Shown piece after piece: positions 31,745 to 44,545 of a DNA stretch of 64,000 nt. The DNA is from Marisa cornuarietis. Taxonomy: Eukaryota > Mollusca > Gastropoda > Architaenioglossa > Ampullariidae. A program made the translations under genes and the position numbers. The notes under the pieces were generated by a model, which saw only the letters and a program-made list of their open reading frames with translations, was not told the origin of the DNA and did not search any database. Each line of letters opens with the position of its first letter. The stretch's first letter is position 1. The stretch covers positions 13,405,001 through 13,469,000 of the forward strand of contig SMMW01000575.1 of NCBI GenBank assembly GCA_004794655.1, read 5' to 3'.

Positions 31745-34700
31745 CGCGAGTTTTCTTTTAACCTATAAAACATCAGCCGATAGGAGCAGCCGACAAAAGT
31801 AACATTGTTTCAGTGTGCTTTCAATGTCTGTTGTTGCTGAAGGTCATTTCACATACCTGAGCTTTTTCTGATGGCAACTTCACCACATTAAATTTCGTAT
31901 TCTTCTGTCTCTAGTCGATCATTTGGTTTAAAAAAAATTCATCAATCTTGGTTGTATTTAAGAAGCTCATAACAAGCCAGATCGACATTGAAATAGATGT
32001 CTAGAAGAAATGCCGCGGCAGTATCTAACCAGAAATCCCTCATTGTCAACAGCACAACCAGGGTCAAGAATATGATGACTTCAGCCGCCACCAGAAGACG
32101 GCTTAGAGCAAAGAATCTTACAATTCATCCTTCTGTTCACCGGCGCGGTATGTGAGAGCGATTGATCACAAGAGGAGACTTCGTTTAAAGGGAGAATGGT
32201 AGTGTTATCCACTAGCAGCAACAGCAGTAGCAGAAGCAACAGCAGGGAAATCACTAAGTCCTCGTCGTTGCGTAAAAGTCGATGGAGTCCTTCCTGAAGC
32301 ATCCATTCCTTTGCCCGCACCGGCAGCAGTAGCAGTAGCTATAGAACCAAAGTATCTTATTTGCTTGCGTGTCTCGTGTCCATGTAAAGAATTTTTAAAG
32401 GACTGTCGTTCACTTTGATCTTTTAAAAGGCTTGTAGACTTTATTTTAACATTAATACCCGTCTGGCATCATCTCGAAACAGGACAAAGGAAGAGAAGCG
32501 GAAGCAGCTGACGAGCAGGAAGGTCACCTAACTTTGCTACGTGGTGTTCGTCATGCTTAACGATTGTCAACTCGTCGCGAAAGCTCGGCTATCTTTTCTG
32601 TAAATGGGAGGCATTGCTGTCATCATTGATTTCTGTGTGAGAATACAAAGTGATTGCTTCGGGCTACCGGCTTCCTTATGCCTTGTTACCTTGACAATAA
32701 ATGCGTTTTTCTGCCAGGAAAACAGTTCCCTGGTATTGATGGTCGCCGTACACGAGAGTTTGGGCTTTTCTGAAGATAAATGCTTTTGGAGCTTTAGCCA
32801 CAGAACGAATGTTTTATGTTTCTAGAAAACTAGAGAAAAGCTGCTCTTGCATTTAGCAATCTTTGGGGGAAAAATTCATTTTGACAAAACTGTCAAAAGT
32901 CCATAAAAATGGACGAGGTTTAAGGAGAAACAAACAAACAGACAGACAAACAAACAAACACGAAAATGAAGAAAGAACAAAACAGACAAAAAAACCGAAC
33001 GAAAGAAAGAAATAAGGAAAACTCAGTCTTTCAGTCACCATTTACATAATCATGTCATCCCTCTATTTTGGTGCACATAATAGTACTCAGAATAACCCAA
33101 GGAACTAAGTATAAGAAAGAATGAGAACTGTTCCAAGGATGGACTGTTATCAGTTGTTTTGTTTGTTTATTTATTTTTTTTTTTTTTTGCTTGTTATTTA
33201 TTTGATTTATGATTTTCTTTGTTTCCGCTTCATGAAAAATATATCAAGGTTTTTCGACAAAGAATTTATGTAACACAGGCTGACGTCTTGTGCAGAGTGA
33301 AACAACAGGTAGAACTGTTCACAGCGTCTCTTTTGATCAAGGACACCTTAACGGCCAATTCTAAAAATCGGTGAGAGTAGTTTCGCGGCATGTGGTCTGT
33401 TTTTAAACTGCGAATGTAAAATTCAATGACGATAAACTACTTTAATAAAGTTTTATACCTGTCGTAGAGCCAGCAATGACACTCCCAACTGCGCTTGGCT
33501 ATATTTCCAGTTCCCGACGTATATTGAATTATTCGAATTATATGGAAATCTGAGACCTCTAATACTATCCCACACCCAAACAACGAGTGAAAATTAATTA
33601 TGCGTCCCATTATGTCAAGGGCCAGTGTACCTGAAAGAGAGAATGTGCGAAACAAGGAAAACAAGAGGTTGGAGTCATAGGTACGAGTTTGCACAAATAA
33701 ATATGTGTCATTCTGTTGGAACGCTTGGAGCTGTCTCAAAAAAAAAAACAAAAAAAAAACTGGTATGGCTCCGAGGTGAGCAGTGTTCTTAATTCAGGAC
33801 AAGGACGCATGCAACCAAATTGCGCAACCTCTAAAAACAATAGAGGGGCTATCATTGAATTGTCTACAACTACAGCTCAATGGGGGAAAAAATTAACGAA
33901 AATGAAAAAAAAAACAACACAATAACACCCACAGTTTATTATTAGCAACATCAATATATTTTCCACAATACAGTACAAGACCAAATTCGTTTACTTCTCT
34001 TAAAGGAAACGACGTTTGAGCTCTGGCTCCTGCATTTTAATAATAAATAAAATACCAAACAAATGTAAACAGTGGTTTCGTATGCCGCATAATATTTCTG
34101 CCCCGGGCGTTGTCTTGCAGCTCACGCGTTTCAAAACTAAACTGTAAACTGTTGTTTTTCTCAGAAAATACCATTCACCTTTATTACAACTGACCTTTCA
34201 CCTCTAGCCTGTGCTTCGGCTACTGCCCTGCCCTTCATTAACACAAAGTATGCAAGCCTCCTAGAGAGCAGAATGCGAATTTTATGGTCAGGTGGGGCCG
34301 CCAAAGGCTGCAGTTCATGTAGAAGTGAGGAATTTTTACGTTTCTGAACAGCCTAAATAAAGATGAGTACCACTTCCCAACTATAAAGCTTTTTAAAGCT
34401 GTTCTGTTTCCAATGAAAATATTGACTTTGGGCCTAGAAAAAAAATTAATCGTTTCTACAATCCCTCGACTTCTGTCTCATCACAAAAAAGCGTCGTTTC
34501 TTTTCTTCATCGGTGATGTGCTTTTAACACTGTCCACGAATCTGGCCCTATTTTGAAACATTATTCCAAAACAGCCACTGAAATTTGAAAATGAGAAAGT
34601 GAACTTCTGTGAGAAAAGAATGGGAAAAAACTGTTTCCTTTTCATCAAAAAGGTAAATTGCTCCATGTTTGTTTAGTCCCATGGAAGATTGTGAGGTTTC

Positions 34701-37700
34701 GGATGATGTGAAAAAAGATCGATGATATTAAGTGTCGCTCCACGCACGCTACACGGATGTTACCCCTCAAACATCCACCCATCCCGCCTCTTTCCGTTTG
34801 CCACAAAATGACGTCAGAGCCGCAAAGCTGTTGTAAGGGGATTTCAGGTGCGTGCGCATCCTGGCACAGTACCCACCGGTAATTTGATTAGCAATGCAAA
34901 TGTGGATCTTGGACCAGCATGAAGCAGAGACTACTGTGTGGTGCGTGGGAGTTAAACTAGGGGTGAGGTAGATCTAGACGCGAAAACAAACGCACAAGGA
35001 GAAATAGGTTCAAGGAAAATAATTTTATTGTTTTGACACTTTGTTCTCACTGATACAAAATGCCCGCGTAGTTTCACAGCATTTAGCTATTTTGTTATTT
35101 TCTCCCATCTTCTCGTTCAGCATCGCCGATTAAGGTAAACAGTCTCCTGCCAGGACTGGACATTTGTGGGAAGAGTCGAGTGGTGTGTAATTTCTGTTGA
35201 AGAAACGAAAATCACCCGTTGTTGTTTATCTGTCTTCTCGTCTTCTGATGTAATTCCTGCTTCATGGACACCGATAAGTGCTGGGCGAGGTCGTAACATT
35301 ATGCAAACGCTTCTTCAGTTGTTGGAAATGTTGCGTTGGGTACGTGGAGATAACGCTGGTTTTCCGTGTCGATGACTAAGCATGAAGTCGCAGAGCTTAT
35401 TCATTCTGACTTCCTCTGTTGCGAAAGGAAAAGAGATTTTGATGAATTAAATCGATTATGCGTAAGCCAGGTCTTTAGTGCAGTGACAAAATGAGCTTTC
35501 TTGGAATATTCGCCAATCTTGGCCTGTTATTCGTACTAGCTAACTTTAAAGTGCTCATTTTCCTGCACATTACTTTTACCACTATCACCTTCTTCTTCGC
35601 TCTGTCACTCACTGCCTCTGTTTCTGTCTCTCTCTCCCTCACACAAACACCGGCATAAACAAGCATGCGCGAAGCCACAGACATTTATTATACGAATCGA
35701 TTACTTTATCAATAAACATACCCATATTAATTTAATTTTTTATTAATGCTTCGAAGCATGGATGTCACACATCGACAAATACATCTGTCCAAGCGTTTTA
35801 AGCAGTATGTAGACCGAACCTTTTTACTGCTTCATAGATGAATGATCCACGAAAAATAAAGATTTCTATTTATCAGACTACTGATAATTTCTCGCCAGGT
35901 GTTCAAGTTGGTGACGAAAAAATAAAAAAGTCGAAGCCAGTTTTTGAGACGATATACAGCATTCCAAGGCTCCAAGGCTCCAAGGTTCTCGGAAACACTG
36001 CCGTCGTTTACTAGTCGTTGGTCTGTTTACAGCGACCTCCCACTGATACTAAGTCTTCGAGCCATGCGGAAGTAACAGACCAAGACTGCTGTTGATGAGG
36101 ACGACCCGGGTCGAGAAGGGAACAGCAATAAAAACCAAGAGACATCATCCCCTTAACAGATTCAGTGCGTCATCGTTTTTCCTGTGGCCAAGATGCGTGA
36201 GCTATAAAATACTGCAAAGAATATTTCTCCCTTGTAAGTTCTTTTCTAAGCATTGTACGTGCACCAACCGAGGCAAGCTGAAATTTCTGATGGCACGCCA
36301 CGCAATGAATGTACGTAAAATTCTGGAACTTTCTTTTTAGCGCTATGGCGATGATGTAAACATTTATGACATATTAACTTGCATCTCAAGATTCCTGTGA
36401 TAATTGTGGTAGTAGCTAATCCTGGTAACAGCTAATTTAAACACCGACTACCTGATACTCTTGGAATATAAGACAACGATACATGCTAGACATTATAGTT
36501 AATTAATTTAATTTATTGTAGTCCACTAATGAAGCAGTTAATAGATGTTAGACTGTTACTCTTAGTTATTTTATATATCTATATCGGTCCGAATATGTTT
36601 GTATCCAATCATCTTTGTCTCTCTCGCATACAAACACACAATTACTCTCATAATCTCTCCTCACACACGCGCGCGCGCACACACACACACACATATATAT
36701 ATATACAAACACAAGTACACATGCATTTCCCACGCATGAACAGATCACACTCTTCCCCGTTTCAATTGTTCTCCGGCTGCTCCTGTTTGCATCCTTCTAG
36801 CGTGTCACGTGTACCTTTCATTTGACCTCCGACCATTACACACTGTTCACACTCCCTCTTGTGCATTCTCTGGCGTGTCTGCGAGCGCATCAATGGTTTG
36901 TTTGTGTCTACACCTGTGTCGAGACGCTTGCATACCTCGGCTGTTTATCCTCTCCTTCTCTCTTTGATGTTGACCCTCTTTGATGTTTGGGAAGTGTGCT
37001 GTATTGGCCAGAGAAATTAATGACAAGAAGCGTTTCTTACGATCTCTTCTCTCCCTTTATTGCCATCCTTCTTTGCATGATCGTTATTTTCACGGTCCTA
37101 TATTTTAAGCTCCTGATTCGAGTGCTCCACATCAACGAATGCAAACTCCTGGAGATGTAGTTATGAAGCGTGGGTAAGCCGTTGCCCTGGGGCAACGTAG
37201 GAAACTCAAGGACGTACGTCTTGTTTTCTAAGCTATAAAATGGTATCCAGACCCGCAGATGTTGTTTTACCAGAAGAATCGTAGTTACAAAGCGGCAGTA
37301 AAGATGCCCTGGTGTAAAGAAACATAAAATAGTGTCCGCAAGGTTGAGGCATCGATTTTGTAACTACGAAAATAAAATGCTTTTCCTTGAGATCCTGACT
37401 TTGCCCTAGGGAGACGACTTACTCTCTTTTCATAACTGTTGATGTGCACATGCATCCCAATAATTATATGAATATACATGAAGACCAAGAGCCCAGAAAA
37501 AACCGCCATTGTATGTATTGTTCTAGGACGATTACTGTTGATTTTCCTGATACTATTTCTGGAATACTCCTAATATTATACATTGACTGCAACATTAACA
37601 TTCGATTTTAAAATTAAAGCGTTCTGAATAATTTTATAAGAAGATTAGATTAAGATGCAGTACAACAAGACATCGTAGAGATGCCAGTTTTAAACGCTCT

Positions 37701-39320
37701 CCCGCTATGAAGGAATCTTAGTGTATCTGTATCACGCCCCAACTTTGTCGTACTTTCAATAACTGACTTGTTTTATGGATCACCAGTTGGTCGACCCAAA
37801 AGGGCGTTGCAACTGTTGAACGACATGTGCTGTTCACTGTGAACAGTTTCGAAACCTCTTTTCATTCTAGATTGTCCTATACCTTCTCTGTGTTCTGTTG
37901 GGAAACTCCATGGGTCCCCCACCCCCACCACGATCCCTTTCACTCGCTTTGTTAGCTATGCAGCCTGGTTGCTCAGGAAACGCATTTGCTAACAAAACAA
38001 TTTGGGTTGGCTCCGTGAATAATGATAACACGGACATCCGTAGGTTCAGATTTTTATTTTATTTTGGGGGGAGAGAGGCCCGCAGAGCCGGCGCTAGGGT
38101 GGGGCGAGCAGGGTGACCGCCCCAGGCCCCGCGCCTGAGGGGGCCCCGCGAAAGGAGTTTCTCTTGTATGGTATATAGTCTACACTTAAGGCTAAAAGCC
38201 CCGCACATGACATCCGCCCAGGACCTCGCAGGGTCCCGCGTATTCCTAACGCCGGCTCTGACTGGCCACAAATCGTTATGGTTGCGAATGCATGGTTTAA
38301 CTGTTTCATGGAATTCTAACAGGTTTAATATTTGCTGCTATGACAACCAATACATAAGAAAACAAGCACGGCTGAGTGAAGTTTATTTACAAGAAATGAA
38401 ACCCCAGAAATGATAATGAGGAACGTACGCTGAAAAGCAAATAAAACACCAATCTGATAACAAGAAACAAAAACAAACAAAACCACCGATCGGATAACAG
38501 GAAACATAAACACCAGTTAGATTAATTTAGAAAGTGTAACTAAGTAACCGCTTGTAAAGCATTAATTGCAAAGATGATTATTTCTTGTTAAAATACAGTC
38601 CTAATGACGTTTGTAATGGTCAAATCATAAGCCAATAGATTCTGCAAGGTTCGAAACTCAACTAACTTATGTATATGTTGATAACGTATGATGACTATTC
38701 TCTTTTTGCGTTTATTTAAGAATGCAAGGAAGATGAACTAGAAAGAAATGAACCCTGATGGTTACGTGGATGGAAGAAGGTACAGACAAACCGACAGAAT
38801 AGTCGACTAATCGTATTAAGAAACGGAGGCAATTGTTTTTTAACTTAAAAAAATAGGCAGATCTTTTTTAACATAAAAGTTCATGAATTTATGGCAGTCA
38901 TTACTCTTTTTGCTAGAAAAATGAAAACAGCTGATTACGTTAATTATTTCGGCGATGCTCCGTGCTGTTTTAGTCGCATTTAGAAAGATCGTTGATGAAC
39001 CGTTGATGCATATGCTTCCATACAATTTTGCTCCCATTCCCTCCACCCTACTTTAATTAGTAATCATCATCCTGCGTACCTCTTGTTCATTGTCAGTTAC
39101 CAGCTTTAAGAATGCATACTAACAAGTATCGAAATAAATTGCATAATATGTATGTGATCATCAAGTGAAAAGTGAGACACAATCTTGTTTTCGATTTAGA
39201 CTTTTTGTTTGCCTTTGATAACCAATAGACGATAGCGTTACTTGTAGCGCCTATCTTGATTTGTTTTGTTATTTTTTTAAATAAGAAATTTTCCATGAAT
39301 ATGCAGATACTTTAAAAGGG
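31745..39320. other. Long gene-poor stretch
   Basis: This holds CAG/CAGTAG-like triplet low complexity near 32213-32340, CAAA/CAGA-rich sequence at 32930-33015, CA/TA microsatellite sequence at 36660-36715 and a hAT-type MITE at 38083-38260. A perfect CRE palindrome TGACGTCA lies at 34809-34816. The missing 5' exon(s) of the cystine-knot-like gene at 39339 should be here, but I could not choose one. Confidence 0.5.
38083..38260. mobile_element. hAT-type MITE, 178 bp
   Basis: The ends are inverted: the left end reads CAGAGCCGGCGCTAGG and the reverse complement of the right end reads CAGAGCCGGCGTTAGG. CAG at both termini is typical of hAT transposons. The interior is GC-rich, unlike the flanks, and has no coding potential. 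The 8-base flanks do not match, so the target duplication has been lost or the copy is rearranged. Confidence 0.7.
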
Positions 39321-39338
39321 GAAGAAATTAATTTACAG

Positions 39339-39680
39339 ATCCTCTTCTCCGCTCTGTTGCTCCTGTACCTAATGCCTGTTGCCGATGTCGCCCGGCTGTT
39401 CAAACGCCAGGCAGTTAACAGTAGCGTTACTGCTGTGCCGAATGGAGGCTCACAGACGCCAGCGCCAGCTTCACCATCAGCGGCAGCAACAACTCCCAAC
39501 ACAAACTCCTTATTCAGTGGATTAGAGTTCCCCCCCTATTTTGGAAGGAGTGGCGGTGGCTCCCCTAATTTTAACTTTGACTTTAATCCTTTTTCAAACA
39601 GTCGAAACACAAACAGCAACCCGAACTTTCGATCTTTCAACGAGCTCCCGAGTAGAAGTTTCCCTTCTTTTAACAGAGCA

Positions 39681-39718
<38 letters not shown>

Positions 39719-42700
39719 TAATAATCAAAACGTGCCACTGTTAAACTCGTCTACTTCCAACCAAGGCAACACTGTCCCAAATTTCTCTCCTTTTGGCAAC
39801 AGAAATTCAAACTATCCAAACTACAACGAATTTTCCGATCCTGACTTTCCAGGGTTTGGCAACTCTCCCCCTTCATTTAATAATTATCCATCTTTTTCAA
39901 ACAGTTTCCCAGAAACTGGAAGAGGAGGAAATCGTAATTTCCCTCAGTTCGACAATTTTCCGGCCAACCCAAACTCTGGTCTATCCATTTTTCCAACCCC
40001 AAGGCCTCGCCAATCCCGAAGATTCCCATCTGTCGGGTTACCGACCCCCCCGACTTCTACAGAGTCCAACTCGCCTGCTGCTAGCGTGTGCAACCCTGCC
40101 TTTGACCTACCGTTTGGATTCGACCAGATATCAAACGAAACCATTCCAGATAGGTAAGCAGTCTTATAGAATAGTTCTCTCTGCTTTGCCATCCATGATA
40201 ACATTAAAAAAGGGAAAAGAAATATATTAATGCGGGCCATTCACTGAAAATAGTTGTCAATATTTGTAGCACAGATTATCTGACTATATTAGAAATGTAG
40301 CTATGCGAAGCTTGACATTCCAGCTAGCCAGTTGTTCGATGTCGCCCTTCATTTCTATTGACACTTATGCCACTCCATGCAAAGGCTATGTTCAAATGTA
40401 AGAAACAAACCAGCTAAAGGTTTGTGCCAAAATATCGGTTTATCAGGAAAGGATCAAGGAAGGAGACTGTCGATGCTTTCAATAAGAGGCGATAAATGAT
40501 GTCAAAGACCTGCTGTCAGAATGATGAGCTCTTGAAAAAAAATGTATGTGTATGCAAATGTGATAGGAGCAATAAACCTGCAACAAAACGCAGAGTTTCC
40601 ACTCCTTTTCTTTTTCTTAAGACCACTACTTCTACACAATCTTGAGAAAATGCGCTGGGTGTTGTACAAACCACTGACAAGGAAATGTAAGAAAGAAATG
40701 ACACCAAAGCAAATGCTGAGCACTAAGAGTGTGAGGGGGGAGCAGAGTTCCTTTACACACTGGGTTAGGCTCCATGCTCAAATGAAACTTTGTTGCAAGA
40801 CTTTTGAAACATTTAAATCGACATGTACAACCCTGCCAAAATAGCAGTTACCTTTCTCTAATAATGGTGCTGTTTCCCCCCCCCCCAACAAGTTTAATTG
40901 CCTGTTTATCTTTTACACACGCACACACACTTGCAAAATTACACCAACTACATGATGACGTGCATGGAGGATGGAGTATGGTAACACTTTTCCTTTCATA
41001 CAAACCAGATGAAAGTAAAAATGATTGAACTTGCAGCATTTTGCAAGCGATCAACACATCACTGACTAACAACCCACAGGTTGCCGCCATTCTAGATCTA
41101 CTGGCCAACGCCAACGATCCCACTCCGAACATCTACCCTCAAACAGAGTGAGTAGCCCTTCACTTGCAACATTCTCCTGATGCACTGGAAAACTTCAGCA
41201 ATATAAACTGTAACCCTGTTTGTAAAATCTTGACAACATCCAAAAATATATACAAATTTTAATATTGTACAGCGTTCGTGCGACAAAGCCAGTTTTGAAT
41301 GAGAATGTTTGCAAATTATTATTAACAATGGAAAAGTATTTAACATCAATTTTGTAATTTTTATAATCAGTAACAGAAAATGAAATGTTATCTTAGCCCT
41401 ATTTTAGCTGAAGCGCTATCTTAGATTTTGTCTGCATTGGAAATACATATTATGAGCATTAAGATCTGTATAAATACATTTGAATGGTAGATGAATAAAC
41501 TGTGAAATAATACATAAATGTAATATTTTCTGTATGTTACAATTGCATTTTCATAGGTGTTTTTGAGCATAGTTAATGGAAGGGGACATAAAGCTTGCAG
41601 CTTTTGTTTCTTGCATGGAGGGATTAATTTTACATAATCCTGCCAAAGCTGGATGAGCTATATGCATTTGAAGACTGTTTTGTATTCCAATATCGTTGAT
41701 CCTTTAAAGGTGCATTGCGTAAAAAATATGAGTTTTAAAATTCGTCTTATAAATTCACCTTATGGACATTATTCCTGGGTGGATGTTGCAACTGGAGTCA
41801 AAAAATGTCACTGGACTTCATACTTGTAAAGCTTATTGTTAATCATTAGTTCTTGAATAAAAACTTTGAACTTTGTAATATTACTGCCTAAAAATACAAA
41901 AATTCTCCAAAACAAATTTGATGATAGGGTTAAGTAATCATGAAAATGGTATTGTAGAAGTTTGGAATTTTTAATTTTATAAAAGAACTAATGATTAACA
42001 GGCATGCTGAATCTCAAGCATTTCTGTCAAGTGTTAGCCAATATACCATAGATTGGGTGGAAGACTGCAAGTGAGTTAACAGATGAATCAGTGAAAAAGA
42101 GAAATACTTCTTGCATTTTTTTACACAGTGATTCTTTGCTGCATTTTTTGTGAAAATAAAATATCAACTCTACATATCTGCGCAGGTATACTGAGCAAAG
42201 CTGTCCATCTGTATATTACGTGGCCACAAAGTTTAGTCGCTTTCTCTCTAGCTGTTGGATTTTGGGTGGAAAACAACAACAGTTTTTCTACTCCAAGTGT
42301 CAGTAAGTTGTCAATTTAAAAATATTTAATACGTATGTTTACACTATAGGTGCAATAGAAAACAAAAACTTTCGGCAGAACTTTGATATGGAGTAATTCG
42401 CTATGTCATAGGCCGGTCTGTTATTTTGTCAGAGGTTTAGGGTTAGGGTTAGTGATAGGGTTTGGGGTAGGGTTAGGTTAAGGTTTAGTTTTTTAGCTAC
42501 ATTTGGGCAATTGTGCGGAGCGAGCAGACGACAAATGCCGCGAGCCATTTTTGTTATGGCCGTCACGAGTTACTCTACATCAAAGCTGTGCCAAACTTTC
42601 TTAGAACACTTCCAAAGAGATACCTCCATGTGATCCATTTCATGTAACGGGTTAAAATTCTAAGCTCTTGAAAACTATGTGTCAAAAATAAGTAACTGAG

Positions 42701-43343
42701 ATACACTTTGACAAGAAAGGCATAATGCTAAATCTTTAGAACTTCAGTAGGATTAAAACTAAAAATTAAAAGTTCAACGGAATCAAGGATTGTGTACTTA
42801 GTAACTAATGCTGAGTAACCAAAAATAAAATGAAACATAAACACTGCAATTAACTATGAAACTGGAAAAAAAATTATATTCATGCATGAATGACCATTTT
42901 CGAATATATAAATGTTTAAGTACTTGTCTTAACCCAATCTTGCTACATATAGCTAGCTGCTCAGGTGGTCTGTCAGACTGGTGCACATATGAAAACTATG
43001 CATGTACAACACACGCCCAAGTGCTGCCATGTTTTTTGTTTTTCTCTACACAAGATGTCACCAGTGCCTGCCTGAGGCTGGATTTCCTCAGTCCCCAGGC
43101 TCCTTCTGCCAGCCCTTCTCTGTATCCTACACGCTACTGGCGTACTGCGAAAACAACTCGGAAGTGACAGTGGAAAGAGTCGCATTTCCTGTCACGTGTC
43201 GCTGTCACAACAACACGCCAGGAGTGACGCAAACAGCACAGTTGGCTAACGCAAGCACCCAACCACCCTCTGATGTAGCCACAACCACAGTAGCGGGAGC
43301 TGTGACCGAGCAGTCCCCTGCTCCTATTCAGTCAGTGAAGTAA
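39339..43343 (+). CDS. Secreted cystine-knot-like factor with Asn-rich pro-region (Spaetzle-like), 5' exon not located
   Basis: Exons 39339-40153, 41037-41147 and 43055-43343 join in frame (phases 2, 2) to 405 codons ending TAA. The first exon opens right after an acceptor with a signal-peptide core (ILFSALLLLYLMPVADVA), so the start codon lies in an unlocated upstream exon. A long pro-region rich in Asn, Ser, Phe and Pro follows, with about 15 consecutive Asn near 39680-39723 and a basic RPRQSRR near 39999-40022 that could be a furin-type site. The C-terminal part carries the cysteines: one in SVCNPAFDL, CHQC, SFCQPF, AYCENN and a final FPVTCRC. A late aromatic/aliphatic strand ending FxxPxxCxC resembles the end of Spaetzle/neurotrophin-like cystine knots. 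A Thr/Ala/Pro tail follows. Family assignment is tentative; an extracellular signalling ligand is the best reading. Confidence 0.66.
39680..39724 (+). repeat. Coding (AAT)n tract encoding poly-Asn
   Basis: About 15 AAT/AAC codons encode the Asn run of the pro-region. The tract is nearly pure AAT and is likely to be length-polymorphic without changing the frame. Confidence 0.93.
41837..42000. repeat. 164-bp element with perfect 18-bp inverted ends
   Basis: TGTTAATCATTAGTTCTT at 41837-41854 is the exact reverse complement of 41983-42000. The AT-rich interior has no frame. It lies in the last intron of the cystine-knot-like gene. It could be a MITE relic, though no target duplication is evident. 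Confidence 0.7.
42369..42597. mobile_element. MITE-like inverted-repeat element carrying telomere-like repeats
   Basis: The left end (GGCAGAACTTTGATATGGAG, continuing TAATTCG) and the reverse complement of the right end (GGCACAGCTTTGATGTAGAG, continuing TAACTCG) form imperfect terminal inverted repeats of about 30 bases. The interior contains a run of TTAGGG and variants at about 42426-42486. No coding capacity. It lies in the last intron of the cystine-knot-like gene. Confidence 0.65.
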
Positions 43344-43349
43344 ACTCGT

Positions 43350-44540
43350 TTACGACCTCCTCCAGGCTTGCCTCGTTACTCAGTTCATAATGCTATTCAT
43401 TGAAATGTATTAAAACGTCTTGCTCCAACCAGTTTTATTTTTCTTAAACTAAAAAAATACTTAGTTAAAAAAAGTCTAATTGCTGAATAGAAAATTCTGG
43501 AGGTGTAATAGTGAAGGGTCCTTCCTCCTGTGAAAACTGTAAATTATTGCTGGTTTTTATTCGTTAAAGGCTTGTTAAGAGTTGGGATCTTAAGTATTAA
43601 AGACTCTCCTTTACCTGAAAAGACACGATTTCCAAGTGCATAACATCATTAGTGAGATTACTCCTTTTCATAGTCTTGTGACTTTAACTGTTAAAAAAAA
43701 AGGAAAGAAAAAAAAACACAATAAGACCTGAAGGCAAAAAATATCTACACATAATAAATGCTATTTATTTCAAGATCTTGGCAGTACCTGAAGGGCTCAT
43801 TCACAGCATTCTGAGGCAACGCATATGGCGACTTTAAACACTAAACTAAAACCTGACAGCAATGTGCTATGTTACCAACATCATACAATCTATTATTGAC
43901 TAGATTGTGCAATAGACAACTGAGATAATACCAAAAGAGCAGGCAATTACTGGTGATAGGTTTGGTCTCGTAAACATGATTATTTTAAAATATATTTCTA
44001 GTTATTAAATTATGAAGCTTCACACACCTGTTTAGGAAAAAGAAAATTTTACCATTGCAGAAGAACATAACAATCAACAGATTTGCATTCAAATAAAAAA
44101 AATGAGGTCCTCAATGATGAAACATTTACACTATTAACAGGCCATATGCTGCTCACATATAATCAAACATTATTCATAAAACTGCTTGCAACTTTCTTTC
44201 TTAATGACCTTGTACTTAACGGAAAAGCACAACATTCTTTAATACCAATCAACTGCAGTCACAGCCAGAATTGTTGGTGCATGATTTCTGAAACTCGGCG
44301 TACATATAAGGCATTTAATCTTAGGAGGAAAAAAACTTTAAAAACACAAAAGCAGTTGTCTATAAAGGCATCATATCCTTCCATCAAGGCTTGCATATAA
44401 CAGTACTTAAGCAAATAATTCAGCAGTCTCGCATGTTTTTAAAAAGCCCTGCACATGCACAATTCCTCAACAACATGTGACTCTTCTCACTAGCTGTTCA
44501 AAATTAAGCACCTGCTAAGGTCTCCTGTGGTAAGGAGATG
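43350..44540. other. Convergent 3' intergenic region
   Basis: This separates the plus-strand cystine-knot-like gene from the minus-strand ANKLE2-like gene. AATAAA occurs near 43755 on the plus strand. I see no gene. Confidence 0.55.
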
Positions 44541-44545
44541 CAGGA

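Noticed and set aside
34809..34816. Perfect CRE palindrome TGACGTCA
   Set aside because: No gene start is recognisable nearby, so I do not call it a regulatory site; an 8-base word is expected about once in this length of DNA.
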